A stretch of 64,000 bases of DNA from Geobacteraceae bacterium. GTDB lineage: Bacteria; Desulfobacterota; Desulfuromonadia; Desulfuromonadales; BM103. Under the pieces are notes generated by a model. It saw only the letters and a program-made list of their open reading frames with translations. It made no database searches and was not told the DNA's origin. Made by a program: the position numbers and the translations under genes. Shown one piece after another: positions 1 through 8,492 of the stretch. The stretch's first letter is position 1; each line of letters starts with the position of its first letter. Location of the stretch: the NCBI GenBank assembly GCA_024641085.1, contig JAHEDT010000007.1, positions 1 to 64,000 of the forward strand, read 5' to 3'.

Positions 1-596
1 GCCAGCATATTGACAATATAGCCTCCAAAGCAGAAGCCCACTGCACCCAGTTTGCCATTTCCATTCGGATGTTCTTTGACAAAGTGGGCCGCTGCAATAA
101 AATCTTCTTCGATTTTGGCGCGATCCATACTGGCCTGCATAACTCGACCATCATCATCATTTCCTGGATACCCGCCGAGCGGATAGAGTATATCTGGTGC
201 AAAAGCTATAAACCCTTGTTTAGCTAGCCTCCGAGCAACATCTTTAATATAAGGGTTAAGGCCACGGTTTTCATGTACCACAAGTATCGTTGCTAACGGC
301 GTACTGATCTCCTTCGGTGTTACCAGATAGCCTCGACATTCACCGTAACCTTTTGGAGAATCGAACAGGCTGTAACTCGCTTTGATGCTCGCATCGTTAA
401 AGCTTACCTGTTCAGCCAGCGCATAGTTTGGCAGCAGTGCCTTTGTGAGTGCACTCATGCTGAAGCCAAGAGCAGTAAGGGTTGCAAGCCGCTGCATAAA
501 CTCGCGACGGTCAATAAGGCCATGAGCATATTCGTCATACCAATCAAAGGCATCTTGTGGAATCTCTCGTTGTGGGTTCGATGGATTTGCTGACAT
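1..596 (-). CDS. Dienelactone hydrolase-family protein with Tat-type signal (3' end cut by window edge)
   Basis: The frame is open from an ATG at 596 to the window edge, about 198 codons, so the C-terminus is missing. Residues ~29-55 carry a twin-arginine export signal (DRREFMQRL followed by a hydrophobic stretch), so export to the periplasm is likely. The mature part has the alpha/beta-hydrolase pattern of dienelactone hydrolases (PF01738): LVVHENRGLNP near residue 105 and the nucleophile elbow GFCFGG near 190, with Cys as nucleophile. A GGAG lies 6 nt before the start. Family members hydrolyse lactones or esters; the substrate cannot be told from sequence. The catalytic Asp and His would lie beyond the edge. 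Confidence 0.85.
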   Translation of the reverse strand, partial: MSANPSNPQREIPQDAFDWYDEYAHGLIDRREFMQRLATLTALGFSMSALTKALLPNYALAEQVSFNDASIKASYSLFDSPKGYGECRGYLVTPKEISTPLATILVVHENRGLNPYIKDVARRLAKQGFIAFAPDILYPLGGYPGNDDDGRVMQASMDRAKIEEDFIAAAHFVKEHPNGNGKLGAVGFCFGGYIVNML

Positions 597-690
597 TATG
601 GGCTCCTTTGCGCCAGGTTTTATTTGGTTGACTTGTTACAGTTTAGCCTAAAGTTAATAAATAGACACATGGAACTACACTGATTTTCAC

Positions 691-738
691 CATCAATCAG
701 ACATAAAAATAGCCCACCTGGTGAAGGTGGGCTATTTT
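691..738. terminator. Terminator-like hairpin in the 597-956 gap, member of a dispersed element
   Basis: A 13-bp stem (AAAATAGCCCACC 706-718 with GGTGGGCTATTTT 726-738) encloses a 7-nt loop and is flanked by A and T runs, so it could terminate in both directions. It lies between two divergent genes, where no transcript obviously ends. The sequence just before it (691-714) is almost identical to 5458-5481, which marks it as part of the dispersed ~80-bp family. Nothing else is visible in 597-956 apart from the ribosome sites of the flanking genes. Confidence 0.6.
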
Positions 739-956
739 CTATTTGTCCGGGTTTACTGGAGACATCTTCGTCATGCCGTTTTGGGCCATTCCCCTTCTGG
801 AAAATCTTCATATTCAGTGATGCAATTAATGGGTTGCAATATATAATATTGTCAATGTTTGAGTGGCGGGAGCGAGCCAGCCAGGTCTGATGGCACATGT
901 GTTTTATCCTGGTAGTTCTCGCCCAATCCTAATGACAAACTAGAGGTGAGAAGACA

Positions 957-1856
957 ATGTTTAAAAGAATTGGATTGTTCTTAATTACCAACCTGGCAAT
1001 TATCGCAATTCTCAGTTTAGTTCTTCATCTCCTTGGAGTCGGGCAGATTCTCGATGAACAGGGCGTGGGGCTGGATATGGCCAACCTGATCATTTTTGCT
1101 GCTGTCTTCGGTTTTGGCGGTGCTTTGATCTCACTGGCGATTTCTAAGTGGACTGCCAAAAGACTTACTGGCGCCCGCGTCATTGAAACCCCATCAACCG
1201 AGACGGAAGCTTGGTTGGTTCAGGCCGTTCGTAGACAAGCTGAAGTGGCGGGAATCGGCATGCCGGAGGTCGCCATCTACGATGCTCCTGACATTAATGC
1301 GTTTGCAACTGGAATGCGTCGCAATAATGCCCTTGTGGCTGTCAGCACCGGCTTGCTGCGAGCCATGAACCGCGATGAAGCCGAAGCGGTTCTGGCTCAT
1401 GAAGTCAGCCACGTGGCCAATGGCGACATGGTGACCCTTGCACTCATCCAAGGGGTGGTTAATACCTTTGTCATCGTTGCCTCCCGGGTGGTTGGACACT
1501 TGGTTGACAGAGTCGTCTTCAAAACCGAAAAGGGACACGGCCCCGCTTTTATCATTACTTCAATTATCGCCCAGTTGGTGTTCGGTATTATTGCAAGCAT
1601 TATTGTTTTCTGGTTCAGCCGACAGCGAGAGTACAGGGCCGATGCCGGTGGAGCACGGCTGGCTGGCAGAGAGAAGATGGTTGCAGCCTTAAAGAAACTC
1701 CAACAGAGTGTCAATCAGCCGCATCTCCCTGATCAGATGGCTGCTTTCGGCATCTCGGGCAACAGAGGAAGTGGGTTGCGCCGACTGTTTATGACTCATC
1801 CATCGCTGGAGGAGAGGATTGAGGTGCTCAAACGTGGAGACCTGGCTGGGGGGTAA
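957..1856 (+). CDS. htpX: HtpX, membrane zinc metalloprotease (M48)
   Basis: The protein has 299 residues, close to the usual HtpX length of about 290. HtpX is an inner-membrane zinc endopeptidase that degrades misfolded membrane proteins alongside FtsH. Two N-terminal membrane segments (~5-30 and ~42-64) precede the catalytic domain with HEVSH at 148-152. Two further hydrophobic segments (~160-182 and ~198-220) lead to the third zinc ligand in REYRADA (Glu225). All catalytic residues are present. A GAGGTGAG ribosome site precedes the ATG. It stands alone and is followed by a terminator at 1885. Confidence 0.96.
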   Translation: MFKRIGLFLITNLAIIAILSLVLHLLGVGQILDEQGVGLDMANLIIFAAVFGFGGALISLAISKWTAKRLTGARVIETPSTETEAWLVQAVRRQAEVAGIGMPEVAIYDAPDINAFATGMRRNNALVAVSTGLLRAMNRDEAEAVLAHEVSHVANGDMVTLALIQGVVNTFVIVASRVVGHLVDRVVFKTEKGHGPAFIITSIIAQLVFGIIASIIVFWFSRQREYRADAGGARLAGREKMVAALKKLQQSVNQPHLPDQMAAFGISGNRGSGLRRLFMTHPSLEERIEVLKRGDLAGG

Positions 1857-1884
1857 TTTGTCAGGACAACCATCTGTCAGACGC

Positions 1885-1952
1885 AAAAGCCCCCGGTCCG
1901 GAGATCGAGGGCTTTTTCTTAGATTGCAGGGTAAGTAAGAATTACGCAAAAC
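1885..1952 (+). terminator. Rho-independent terminator of htpX with conserved tail
   Basis: The hairpin AAAAGCCCcCGG...CGaGGGCTTTTT (1885-1917) ends in a T run just after htpX. The 37 nt that follow the stem (1916-1952) align without gaps to 4033-4069 and 5501-5537, so this is also a member of the dispersed element family. Confidence 0.85.
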
Positions 1953-2091
1953 TGCAACTGTTGTTACACTGAAACATGATGCGCTGATTTATAAGAACTT
2001 TGTCCTTGAAAATCATGTTGTTGACTGGATCAAAGAATCATCTTTTAAACCTTATTCACTATATTGACAAACTCCCCAGCGGTGAGATAGT

Positions 2092-2200
2092 TCTAATAAA
2101 TAGGTCCCGATAAAAGCCAAACCTGTCGTGAGATAGGGACGGAAAGCTACGGGTCTTTACTCTACCAAAACAACTTAAAGATGGCCGAGTTGCCGAAGGA
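2092..2200 (+). promoter_or_regulatory. Cyclic-di-GMP-I (GEMM-I) riboswitch aptamer
   Basis: The core GEMM signature is present: AAAGCCAAACC, a stem CCUGUC/GAUAGG closed by a GUGA tetraloop (2121-2136), then GGGACGGAAAGC, then a second arm ending AAGATGGCCGAGTTGCCG. Aligned by hand to the Vibrio Vc2 aptamer, the ligand-contacting position 20 is G and position 47 is A. The 21-46 pair is C-G in place of Vc2 G-C, a compensatory change. G at position 20 favours c-di-GMP over 3',3'-cGAMP, whose riboswitches carry A there. Outer boundaries are approximate. Confidence 0.9.
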
Positions 2201-2232
2201 TCTGAATCCTGGGGGCAGCTCGGATATTTTTT
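2185..2232 (+). terminator. Terminator forming the riboswitch expression platform
   Basis: CCGAGTTGCC (2185-2194) pairs with GGCAGCTCGG (2214-2223) with one G-U wobble, followed by ATATTTTTT. The left arm is the 3' strand of the aptamer, so the aptamer fold and the terminator exclude each other. Ligand binding should prevent termination, which would make this an ON switch. That direction is inferred from the overlap and has not been tested. Confidence 0.8.
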
Positions 2233-2308
2233 ACTCGCACTCTTGCAGGATAGGAGGAAAGGAGACGGGAGACTCTGCAACCTTACACGCTGTTGAAAGG
2301 AGAGAACA

Positions 2309-3037
2309 ATGAAAAAGCTATGTTCGATTCTAAGCGTGGTTTTACTTTCGGTTGCCTTCTGCATGTTAACATCCACAGTGCTCGCTGAAGAGACTGACTG
2401 TAATCTAGAGAATGTCAAAGTCGATTTTTCTGCACAAATTGATGCTGAATTTGCTTGTGAGGGAGTTCGTCGAGCCCTGAATTTTTTCGAGGCCTATGGA
2501 TTCAGTGGCTTTCGACATATCCATGTCATTATAGTTGATCGCATTATCTCGGAGTCGATGGCTAAAATTGATAGCAATAAAGAAAAGCAAATATTTTGTG
2601 CCTTTTACGATCGGATTGCCGAACACTGTATCATCACTTCGTTGGAGACCGTTCTTGCGGAACAGAAAATGGTATTCAGCTCAATAGCAATCACTCCTGA
2701 ATATTACTGCTCAATCGTCGCACATGAAGTTGCCCACAATTTATATCATCAGATTTTTGAATCGATAGGCAAGGAAGTTGAACGCCCTTTAACCGAATAT
2801 GTATCGTATGTCGTTCAAATAGAGACATTACAAGAAAAAGAAAAATTGCAGGTACTTGAACTCTGGCCGGGTAAAATCTTGAGGTCAAACTATCAGGTCA
2901 GTTCCTTAGTATGGGCAATGAATCCTAACTTATTTGGAATCATGTCTTATCGTTATCACTGCAAGCACCCAAACTTCATAAAGTCAATTCTGGATGGGGA
3001 GGCCATATCAGGTGATATAATAGTTCCATCGAAATAA
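2309..3037 (+). CDS. Secreted putative metallopeptidase with HExxH motif, under riboswitch control
   Basis: The product has 242 residues. A Sec signal peptide (~1-26, ending VLA/EE) predicts export. The HEVAH motif at 139-143 lies in a hydrophobic helix (SIVAHEVAHNLYHQIF), as in zincin proteases. A third ligand cannot be assigned with confidence; Glu167 or Glu170 are candidates. Several cysteines in the mature part could form disulfides. No named family was recognised beyond a zincin-like fold. The ATG follows a strong GAAAGGAG site and lies 77 nt after the riboswitch terminator, so expression should follow c-di-GMP level. The gene is AT-rich compared with the rest of the window. Confidence 0.75.
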   Translation: MKKLCSILSVVLLSVAFCMLTSTVLAEETDCNLENVKVDFSAQIDAEFACEGVRRALNFFEAYGFSGFRHIHVIIVDRIISESMAKIDSNKEKQIFCAFYDRIAEHCIITSLETVLAEQKMVFSSIAITPEYYCSIVAHEVAHNLYHQIFESIGKEVERPLTEYVSYVVQIETLQEKEKLQVLELWPGKILRSNYQVSSLVWAMNPNLFGIMSYRYHCKHPNFIKSILDGEAISGDIIVPSK

Positions 3038-3104
3038 AATTTATTTGTTTTATAGACTTGAACTCCAAGTGGCAATTCTTATCGGTCACCATCTATTCAA
3101 ACAC

Positions 3105-3136
3105 AAAAGCCCCCGATCGGAAGATTGGGGGCTTTT
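3105..3136. terminator. Terminator between the secreted protein gene and aqpZ
   Basis: AAAAGCCCCCGAT and ATTGGGGGCTTTT form a strong hairpin with A and T tails. It sits between convergent genes and can serve both. Confidence 0.85.
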
Positions 3137-3202
3137 CCTGTTTGTCTGTGATTTTAAGAGTGTTTCTCCAGTATCAATCAAAAATGTTTTAGTTGTGGTC
3201 AA

Positions 3203-3892
3203 TTAATCGTTATTGGAACCAATAAAACGGTAGATGGCTGCCCCAAGGAGGCCACCGACAATTGGAGCCAGCCAGAATAGCCACAATTGGCTGATCGCCC
3301 AATCACCAGCAAACAATGCCACGCCTGTGCTACGTGCAGGATTGACCGACGTATTGGTTACAGGAATACTGATCAGGTGTATCAATGTCAGACCCAGACC
3401 AATGGCGATAGGGGCCATTCCTTGGGGGGCACGCTTATCCGTTGAACCAAGGATGATCAGCAGAAACATCATGGTCATCACAATTTCAGTAATAAGGGCC
3501 GCCAGGAACGAATACCCGCCAGGGGAATGGTCACCATAACCATTGGAAGCGAAGCCCGCAGATACATCAAAGCCGGCCTTGCCACTGGCAATCAGATATA
3601 GAATCCCCCCTGCGACCACGGCCCCAAGAACCTGTGCAACGATGTACGGTAAAAGTTGCTTGGCTGGAAATCGACCCCCGGCCCAGAGTCCGATGGATAC
3701 AGCCGGGTTTAGATGACACCCGGAAATATGCCCTATGGCATAAGCCATTGTCAGTACAGTTAAACCAAAAGCCAACGAAACGCCAAGTAATCCGATACCA
3801 ACGGCAGGAAAAGCCGCAGCAAGTACTGCGCTACCGCACCCTCCAAGGACAAGCCAAAAAGTTCCAAAAAACTCTGCCCCATAAATTTTCAT
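3203..3892 (-). CDS. aqpZ: Aquaporin Z
   Basis: At 229 residues the protein matches AqpZ. It is a six-helix MIP-family water channel of the inner membrane. Both NPA half-helices are present (HLNPAVS near 60-66 and VNPARST near 184-190), and the arginine after the second NPA, part of the selectivity filter, is kept. The small residues around the filter fit a water channel better than a glycerol facilitator. It is a single gene reading towards the terminator at 3105. Confidence 0.95.
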   Translation of the reverse strand: MKIYGAEFFGTFWLVLGGCGSAVLAAAFPAVGIGLLGVSLAFGLTVLTMAYAIGHISGCHLNPAVSIGLWAGGRFPAKQLLPYIVAQVLGAVVAGGILYLIASGKAGFDVSAGFASNGYGDHSPGGYSFLAALITEIVMTMMFLLIILGSTDKRAPQGMAPIAIGLGLTLIHLISIPVTNTSVNPARSTGVALFAGDWAISQLWLFWLAPIVGGLLGAAIYRFIGSNND

Positions 3893-3987
3893 GGCCTGCT
3901 CTCCTTATGTTCAGGTTTAATAAGAATCCCAAGGAAAATCATTACCACTTAATTTGTTATTTACAACCAACGGGTCCCAAAATTAAC

Positions 3988-4071
3988 TATCAATAAGATG
4001 TAAAAACGGCCCTTCCGCTATGGAGGGGGCGTTTCTCATATTACAGGAACTACAAGAATTTCGCACTTTGA
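3988..4071. repeat. Dispersed ~80-bp intergenic element, copy B
   Basis: This copy and 5457-5539 align along their whole length: a 5' box (TATCAATaAGA...TAAAAA), a hairpin (AAAACGGCCC...GGGGGCGTTT, 4003-4034) and a 37-nt tail. It lies in the 3893-4320 gap upstream of both divergent genes, where a terminator has no obvious job. The rest of that gap is AT-rich with no other recognisable site. Confidence 0.65.
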
Positions 4072-4320
4072 CCAATCTCATGACTTCCATACTGAGCGAT
4101 ACTATAAACAAGAACTCATCGCTTTGACCCTAGTCTCTGGTTGCTGTACATTGGCGACTGTTTGACCGATAGCAGCTTTTGAGAATGATGTGGGATATTG
4201 ATAGTGAACAAAACCACAGTCTATACGTTGAATTGCGGGCCATCTGTTTTGTTTGAACTGTCAATTTCTGGGAAGTATACGTCTAGTATTTAACAACATT
4301 CTCTTTGCCGGGGGATCACC

Positions 4321-5430
4321 ATGCAACTCTTTCAATGGGATCAAACTTTTGAAACCGGAAACACAGTTGTTGACGTACAGCATCAATATTTAATTGAAAT
4401 TATCAATCAGTTTGGTGAAACGATAACACGCAATAACCCTGAAACGAGAGAAATCGAAAAAGTTTGTTCAAAATTGATTGAGTATACAAACCATCATTTT
4501 TCTGAAGAAGAGCGGTTCATGAAAGCGGCCGGTCTTGACCAAAGGCATATTATTCAGCATTGCCAGCAGCACAAAGATTTACTTCATCAAATTGGCCCAT
4601 TACGCAAATTGGTTGTTACTGGAGATTTAGCCGCAGGCAAACACCTGTTCGATTTTCTAATCAACTGGCTGGTTTTTCACATCCTTGGCACGGACATGCT
4701 TATGTCCAAGCAAATTGATGATATTCATCGTGGGATGACAGCCAATGATGCATACTCCCTTGAGGAAGAGAACAATCAAAATGCAACAGGAATCTTGTTG
4801 ACAGCAGTCAAGAAACTTCTCTATCAGTTGTCCAGTCGCAATAAGGAGTTGGTTGATCTCAGTGAAACCCTCGAGAAAAAAATACAAGATCGAACAAGTG
4901 AACTATCAAGAGCAAACGAGAAACTGGCGGAATTGGCCCGTACCGACAGTTTGACAGGCATCTTGAATCGCAGGGCTTTCATAGAAAGTGCAAAAGTTGT
5001 ATTTGATTTATCTCGTCGTTATCGGCACCCTTTATCGCTGCTTATGATTGATGTGGATCATTTTAAACATGTTAATGACACTTATGGACACCAGGCCGGA
5101 GATCTCGTATTGATCCGCCTCAGTGAGATAATTAATAAATGTCTTCGTGGGACTGATATAATTGGTCGGGTAGGTGGTGAAGAGTTTGCTGTGATTTTAC
5201 CAGAAACGGGCTTAGAACAAACGGCTCAACTCATAGAGCGTCTGTTGAATTTTGTGCGTGATGAGGTTGTTGAAATCGATCAAGAAACTTCGGTAAATAT
5301 CACTGTTAGTATCGGACTTGCTACTGTCCCTCCATTAGTGCCTGATGTGGACTCCGTTATGAAAGAGGCTGATCGCGCCCTTTACAAAGCGAAGTCAAAG
5401 GGACGAAATCGCTGCTGCAGAGCAGATTGA
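4321..5430 (+). CDS. Hemerythrin-GGDEF diguanylate cyclase
   Basis: The 369-residue soluble protein makes c-di-GMP from GTP. Residues ~8-130 form a bacteriohemerythrin domain with the full di-iron ligand set by pattern: His21, His59, Glu63, His80, His84, His120 and Asp125. A coiled linker (~172-205) leads to a GGDEF domain whose signature is GGEEF (285-289), an active form. An RGTD inhibitory site (276-279) lies five residues upstream, so product feedback is expected. Hemerythrin domains bind O2, so the protein likely tunes c-di-GMP to oxygen or redox state. It is a single gene about 1.3 kb from the c-di-GMP riboswitch target. Confidence 0.93.
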   Translation: MQLFQWDQTFETGNTVVDVQHQYLIEIINQFGETITRNNPETREIEKVCSKLIEYTNHHFSEEERFMKAAGLDQRHIIQHCQQHKDLLHQIGPLRKLVVTGDLAAGKHLFDFLINWLVFHILGTDMLMSKQIDDIHRGMTANDAYSLEEENNQNATGILLTAVKKLLYQLSSRNKELVDLSETLEKKIQDRTSELSRANEKLAELARTDSLTGILNRRAFIESAKVVFDLSRRYRHPLSLLMIDVDHFKHVNDTYGHQAGDLVLIRLSEIINKCLRGTDIIGRVGGEEFAVILPETGLEQTAQLIERLLNFVRDEVVEIDQETSVNITVSIGLATVPPLVPDVDSVMKEADRALYKAKSKGRNRCCRAD

Positions 5431-5456
5431 CTTGTTTATTGTTTCTTATAAATCAC

Positions 5457-5539
5457 TATCAATCAGACATAAAAATGGCCCCTCCGCACTGGATGAGCCA
5501 TTCTTATTTTGCAGGGGTAGTAGGAATGTCGCATTTCGG
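5457..5539. repeat. Dispersed ~80-bp element, copy C, downstream of the GGDEF gene
   Basis: The 5' box (TATCAATCAGACATAAAAAT), a hairpin based on AATGGC/GCCATT (5475-5503) and the 37-nt tail (5501-5537) are all present. Here the hairpin is in a place where it can terminate the diguanylate cyclase gene. Confidence 0.65.
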
Positions 5540-5594
5540 CAAATCGAAGCATCCCGAAGCAATGTAAGAATATAAATAGGATTGACACACAAAA

Positions 5595-5630
5595 TGATGG
5601 CCACCTGAGTCTGCCCGGGTGACCATTTTC
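5595..5630. terminator. Second hairpin before the sensor/MFS operon
   Basis: ATGGCCACC (5597-5605) and GGTGACCAT (5618-5626) pair with one mismatch, followed by TTTTC. It lies between two genes on the same strand and may insulate the downstream operon. Confidence 0.6.
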
Positions 5631-5727
5631 GTATAAGTCAATATTTTTGATATAAATAGAAAATAGAAGGTAATTCAAGCGTTGAATTACTCATAGTGAA
5701 CTATCATTTCTTCCACATGGGGGATGT

Positions 5728-6501
5728 ATGGCGCTTTTCTGGCGCATTTGGCTGGCTGTGACATTCGTCAATCTTGTGGTCCTCACTATATTTGTCGGCC
5801 TCGCAACCCTTCAGTTTGGCAACATCAATTCCGACCTGGTCGGCGAGCGCCTTGCAGTGTTGGCGGAACGCACCGCAGCGCCTTTTAATGCTGCGGCTAA
5901 AATAGGGCTCCCACTATCGACGGTGCGAAACGCAGAAGCGCTGCTTGAACGTGCACGCCAGACTGATACTGCTATCCTTGCCATCCATGTCTTTGATAAT
6001 GCAGGTCGTATCGTTCAATCCACCGACAAGCCGCCCCCCACCGAGATTCCAGCTAAAGCGTTGGCTGCCCGAGCAGTCTCTGGCGACGCTCCCTGGCACA
6101 TTGAATCTGGCGAGATATTCCTCAGCAGCATAGATATCATCGCGCGCGGCAAAATAACTGTGGGTGGTGTCCTCATCGTCTATCCAAGAAGCAGTAGCGT
6201 TACTCAAATTCGTGCGATGGGTGCAGAGCTGGCCCTTGCAACAATTGTGATACTGTTATTCGGAGCCGTGCTCAGCCTCTTCCTATTGCGCTTGAGTATT
6301 GGCAAACAGATCAAGCTTTACGATTCCATCGACCATGCCGTTACGAACTTTGAGCGGGGTGAATGGCGCAGTGCAGCAGGCCGCCCCTCTCTATGCATTG
6401 AAAGTGAGACAGATGAACTGAACCATTTACTGGAAACAGCCGAGAAAAGTTACCAGGTCGCAGGGCGGGAGTTGGATCCAAACAAGGATGAATCGTTATG
6501 A
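5728..6501 (+). CDS. Two-helix membrane protein with periplasmic sensor-like domain
   Basis: The 257-residue protein has a membrane helix at ~4-28, a periplasmic stretch of about 135 residues, a second helix at ~168-191 and a short cytoplasmic tail. This is the layout of the sensory half of chemoreceptors or kinases, but with no output domain. The loop contains a PAS/Cache-like sentence (ILAIHVFDNAGRIVQSTD). It is the first gene of a three-gene unit, overlapping the next gene by 4 bp (ATGA). No named family was recognised. It probably partners the fusion protein downstream, which has a similar N-terminal half. Confidence 0.7.
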   Translation: MALFWRIWLAVTFVNLVVLTIFVGLATLQFGNINSDLVGERLAVLAERTAAPFNAAAKIGLPLSTVRNAEALLERARQTDTAILAIHVFDNAGRIVQSTDKPPPTEIPAKALAARAVSGDAPWHIESGEIFLSSIDIIARGKITVGGVLIVYPRSSSVTQIRAMGAELALATIVILLFGAVLSLFLLRLSIGKQIKLYDSIDHAVTNFERGEWRSAAGRPSLCIESETDELNHLLETAEKSYQVAGRELDPNKDESL

Positions 6502-8480
6502 ATGGCGGCGTTCGTATCCACGATAATGTTAGTCTTCGTGCGCGGCTGATAGTCATTCTAGTTGCAATCATCATCGTATCAGTAATGGCCATCAGTGCTG
6601 CTTCAGTCGCTGCTTTTGACCGCGGAGTCGAACCAGAGCTGGCAAACCGCTCAAGGCTGATTGGTTCGATCATCCGACTTGAGATTCAACATGCCCTCGA
6701 GCTCGGCATTCCTTTCGATGCGATTGTTGGACTGGATCGTTACCTATCTGAAACACTGGTGAAGTTTGGTGAAGTTCACCGTATCGACGTCAAATCGGTT
6801 ACCGGACGAACAATTGCCTCGAGTCAACGTGCCCCAACACCAACTATTTTCAAGCAAAAGACCCTCACTAGGTTGATCGACTTACGCGAGGACTCCTTTG
6901 TGTTGCCAGTTCTTGATGGCAATGAGCTGGTAGGTGGTATCTCTATCGAGCTTAACCCGCTCTTCGTCCAATCCCGCCTGCGTGACGTTTTTCTTGATGT
7001 TTTGGTCATCGCGCTCGTCGCTGCACTTGTTGCTTTGGAGTTGGTCATGATGCTTATCATGATCACCGTTGGGAAACCTTTTGATGGGGTGTTTCTTCTC
7101 CTCAACGAGCAGCGTCAAGGCCACTTTATTCATACGATCAAACCCGGCGGATTGGGTTCTCTCGCGCGCGTGGCGGTGCGCCTGAACGATCATGTCGAGG
7201 ATTTGGCCGAGCGTTTCAGCATGCTTCCAGATGCTGTAAGCACTTCAGCTCAAGCCTCCATAAATGCAATGATCGCGAAAGGTCAACCTCTGCGCCTGAG
7301 GTTATCCGAAGTCAGCGACATTAGGATTGCCCTGTTTCTTTTCTCCGTAGCAACAGAAATTGCTGTTTCATTTCTGCCGCTTTATGCTCGAGAAGTGGCA
7401 CGGCCGTCCTGGCTTACCCCCGAACTGGCTGCTGCTGCGCCACTCATCATGTATCTGGCTGCGGTGACGATAATCACACCCTTCAGTAGTGCACTCGTAC
7501 GCTATTTCGGTGCTCGTCGGCTGTTCATGTACTCTATACCGCCTGCCGTACTGGCACTGGCGGCAATAGGCTTCAGCAGAAGTGTGTTAGGAATAACACT
7601 CTGGCGCGGAATCATGGCCGTATTTTATGCTACGGCAACTATTGCTTGCCAGGAATACGCCATCAGGGCGGCCAAAGACCGTGAGAGCGCTCACACTTTC
7701 GGGACGTTCATTGCGGTTGTCTATGGTGGCGTCTTTTGTGGCTCAGCGCTGGGTGGTGTTATTGCTGGTCGATTTGGTTACGAAACAGCCTTCATGACAG
7801 GGGCGCTCGTCGCAGTTCTATCGGGCGTTTTGGGCGTGCTGGTTATGTCCGGGAGGGCCGGCGACCCTGAGGGTACGACCAAAACTTCTAAAAAGTTTTT
7901 TACTGCGCAGCAATTATTTAACGGGCGTTTTCTAGCACTCCTCTTTGGGATTGCCGTTCCTATGAATGCTTCGGTTGCAATCTTCATTTGGTACCTGACT
8001 CCGATGATTCTTTCTGCAAGCGGTGCAGGCCCTGCCGAAATTGCCCGTGTGGTTATGTTGTATTATCTGGCTATTGTCCTGTTCGGACCCATGGCTGCCA
8101 ACATCTCTGACAGTCGAGTAGGCCCCAAGACTCTGATGCTTTGCGGTGCACTGGCCTCCTGTGCAGCGCTCATATCACTACTGCTGTGGAGTGGCTTCTG
8201 GGCGGTCACCGTAGCAGTTGTGGGCCTTGGACTTGGCCATACCATGATACGGCCGTCGCTCTATACACTGGTTCTGAGAATGACAGGGGGACCAGGTGTG
8301 GGCCTCGACACACTGCGATTGATAGAGCGGATCGGTGCAATTCTCGGCCTTGCGGCTAGTGCATTGCTCTTGGGCAACAGGGGTATCGAAAGTAGTCTTA
8401 GTATGCTGAGTGCTGTATTGGTAACCGGCCTTATTCTTTATGTTACAATTGATCTTGCTAAACGATATCGGTCACTATGA
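6498..8480 (+). CDS. Fusion of a sensor/HAMP-like module with an MFS transporter domain
   Basis: The protein has 660 residues, about 250 more than a plain MFS carrier. The N-terminal part has a helix (~16-40), a periplasmic domain (~41-163) with VKSVTGRTIASSQ, a second helix (~165-191) and a HAMP-like cytoplasmic linker (~192-245). From ~273 to the end there are about twelve hydrophobic helices with MFS features (FGARRLFMYSIP; a GSALGGVIAGRFGYETAF loop). The fusion suggests that transport or gating is tied to a periplasmic signal. The gene is translationally coupled to its upstream partner and followed 12 nt later by a periplasmic binding protein. Function unknown. Confidence 0.8.
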   Translation: MNGGVRIHDNVSLRARLIVILVAIIIVSVMAISAASVAAFDRGVEPELANRSRLIGSIIRLEIQHALELGIPFDAIVGLDRYLSETLVKFGEVHRIDVKSVTGRTIASSQRAPTPTIFKQKTLTRLIDLREDSFVLPVLDGNELVGGISIELNPLFVQSRLRDVFLDVLVIALVAALVALELVMMLIMITVGKPFDGVFLLLNEQRQGHFIHTIKPGGLGSLARVAVRLNDHVEDLAERFSMLPDAVSTSAQASINAMIAKGQPLRLRLSEVSDIRIALFLFSVATEIAVSFLPLYAREVARPSWLTPELAAAAPLIMYLAAVTIITPFSSALVRYFGARRLFMYSIPPAVLALAAIGFSRSVLGITLWRGIMAVFYATATIACQEYAIRAAKDRESAHTFGTFIAVVYGGVFCGSALGGVIAGRFGYETAFMTGALVAVLSGVLGVLVMSGRAGDPEGTTKTSKKFFTAQQLFNGRFLALLFGIAVPMNASVAIFIWYLTPMILSASGAGPAEIARVVMLYYLAIVLFGPMAANISDSRVGPKTLMLCGALASCAALISLLLWSGFWAVTVAVVGLGLGHTMIRPSLYTLVLRMTGGPGVGLDTLRLIERIGAILGLAASALLLGNRGIESSLSMLSAVLVTGLILYVTIDLAKRYRSL

Positions 8481-8492
8481 CAGGAGGACAGA

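Noticed and set aside
620-898. A 92-codon minus-strand frame between the dienelactone hydrolase and htpX genes
   Set aside because: It runs through the terminator hairpin at 706-738, has no good ribosome site and resembles no known protein.
2092-2200. 3',3'-cGAMP (GEMM-Ib) riboswitch, common in Geobacter relatives
   Set aside because: The position matching Vc2 G20 is G here, not A, so c-di-GMP is the better call. The alignment was by hand.
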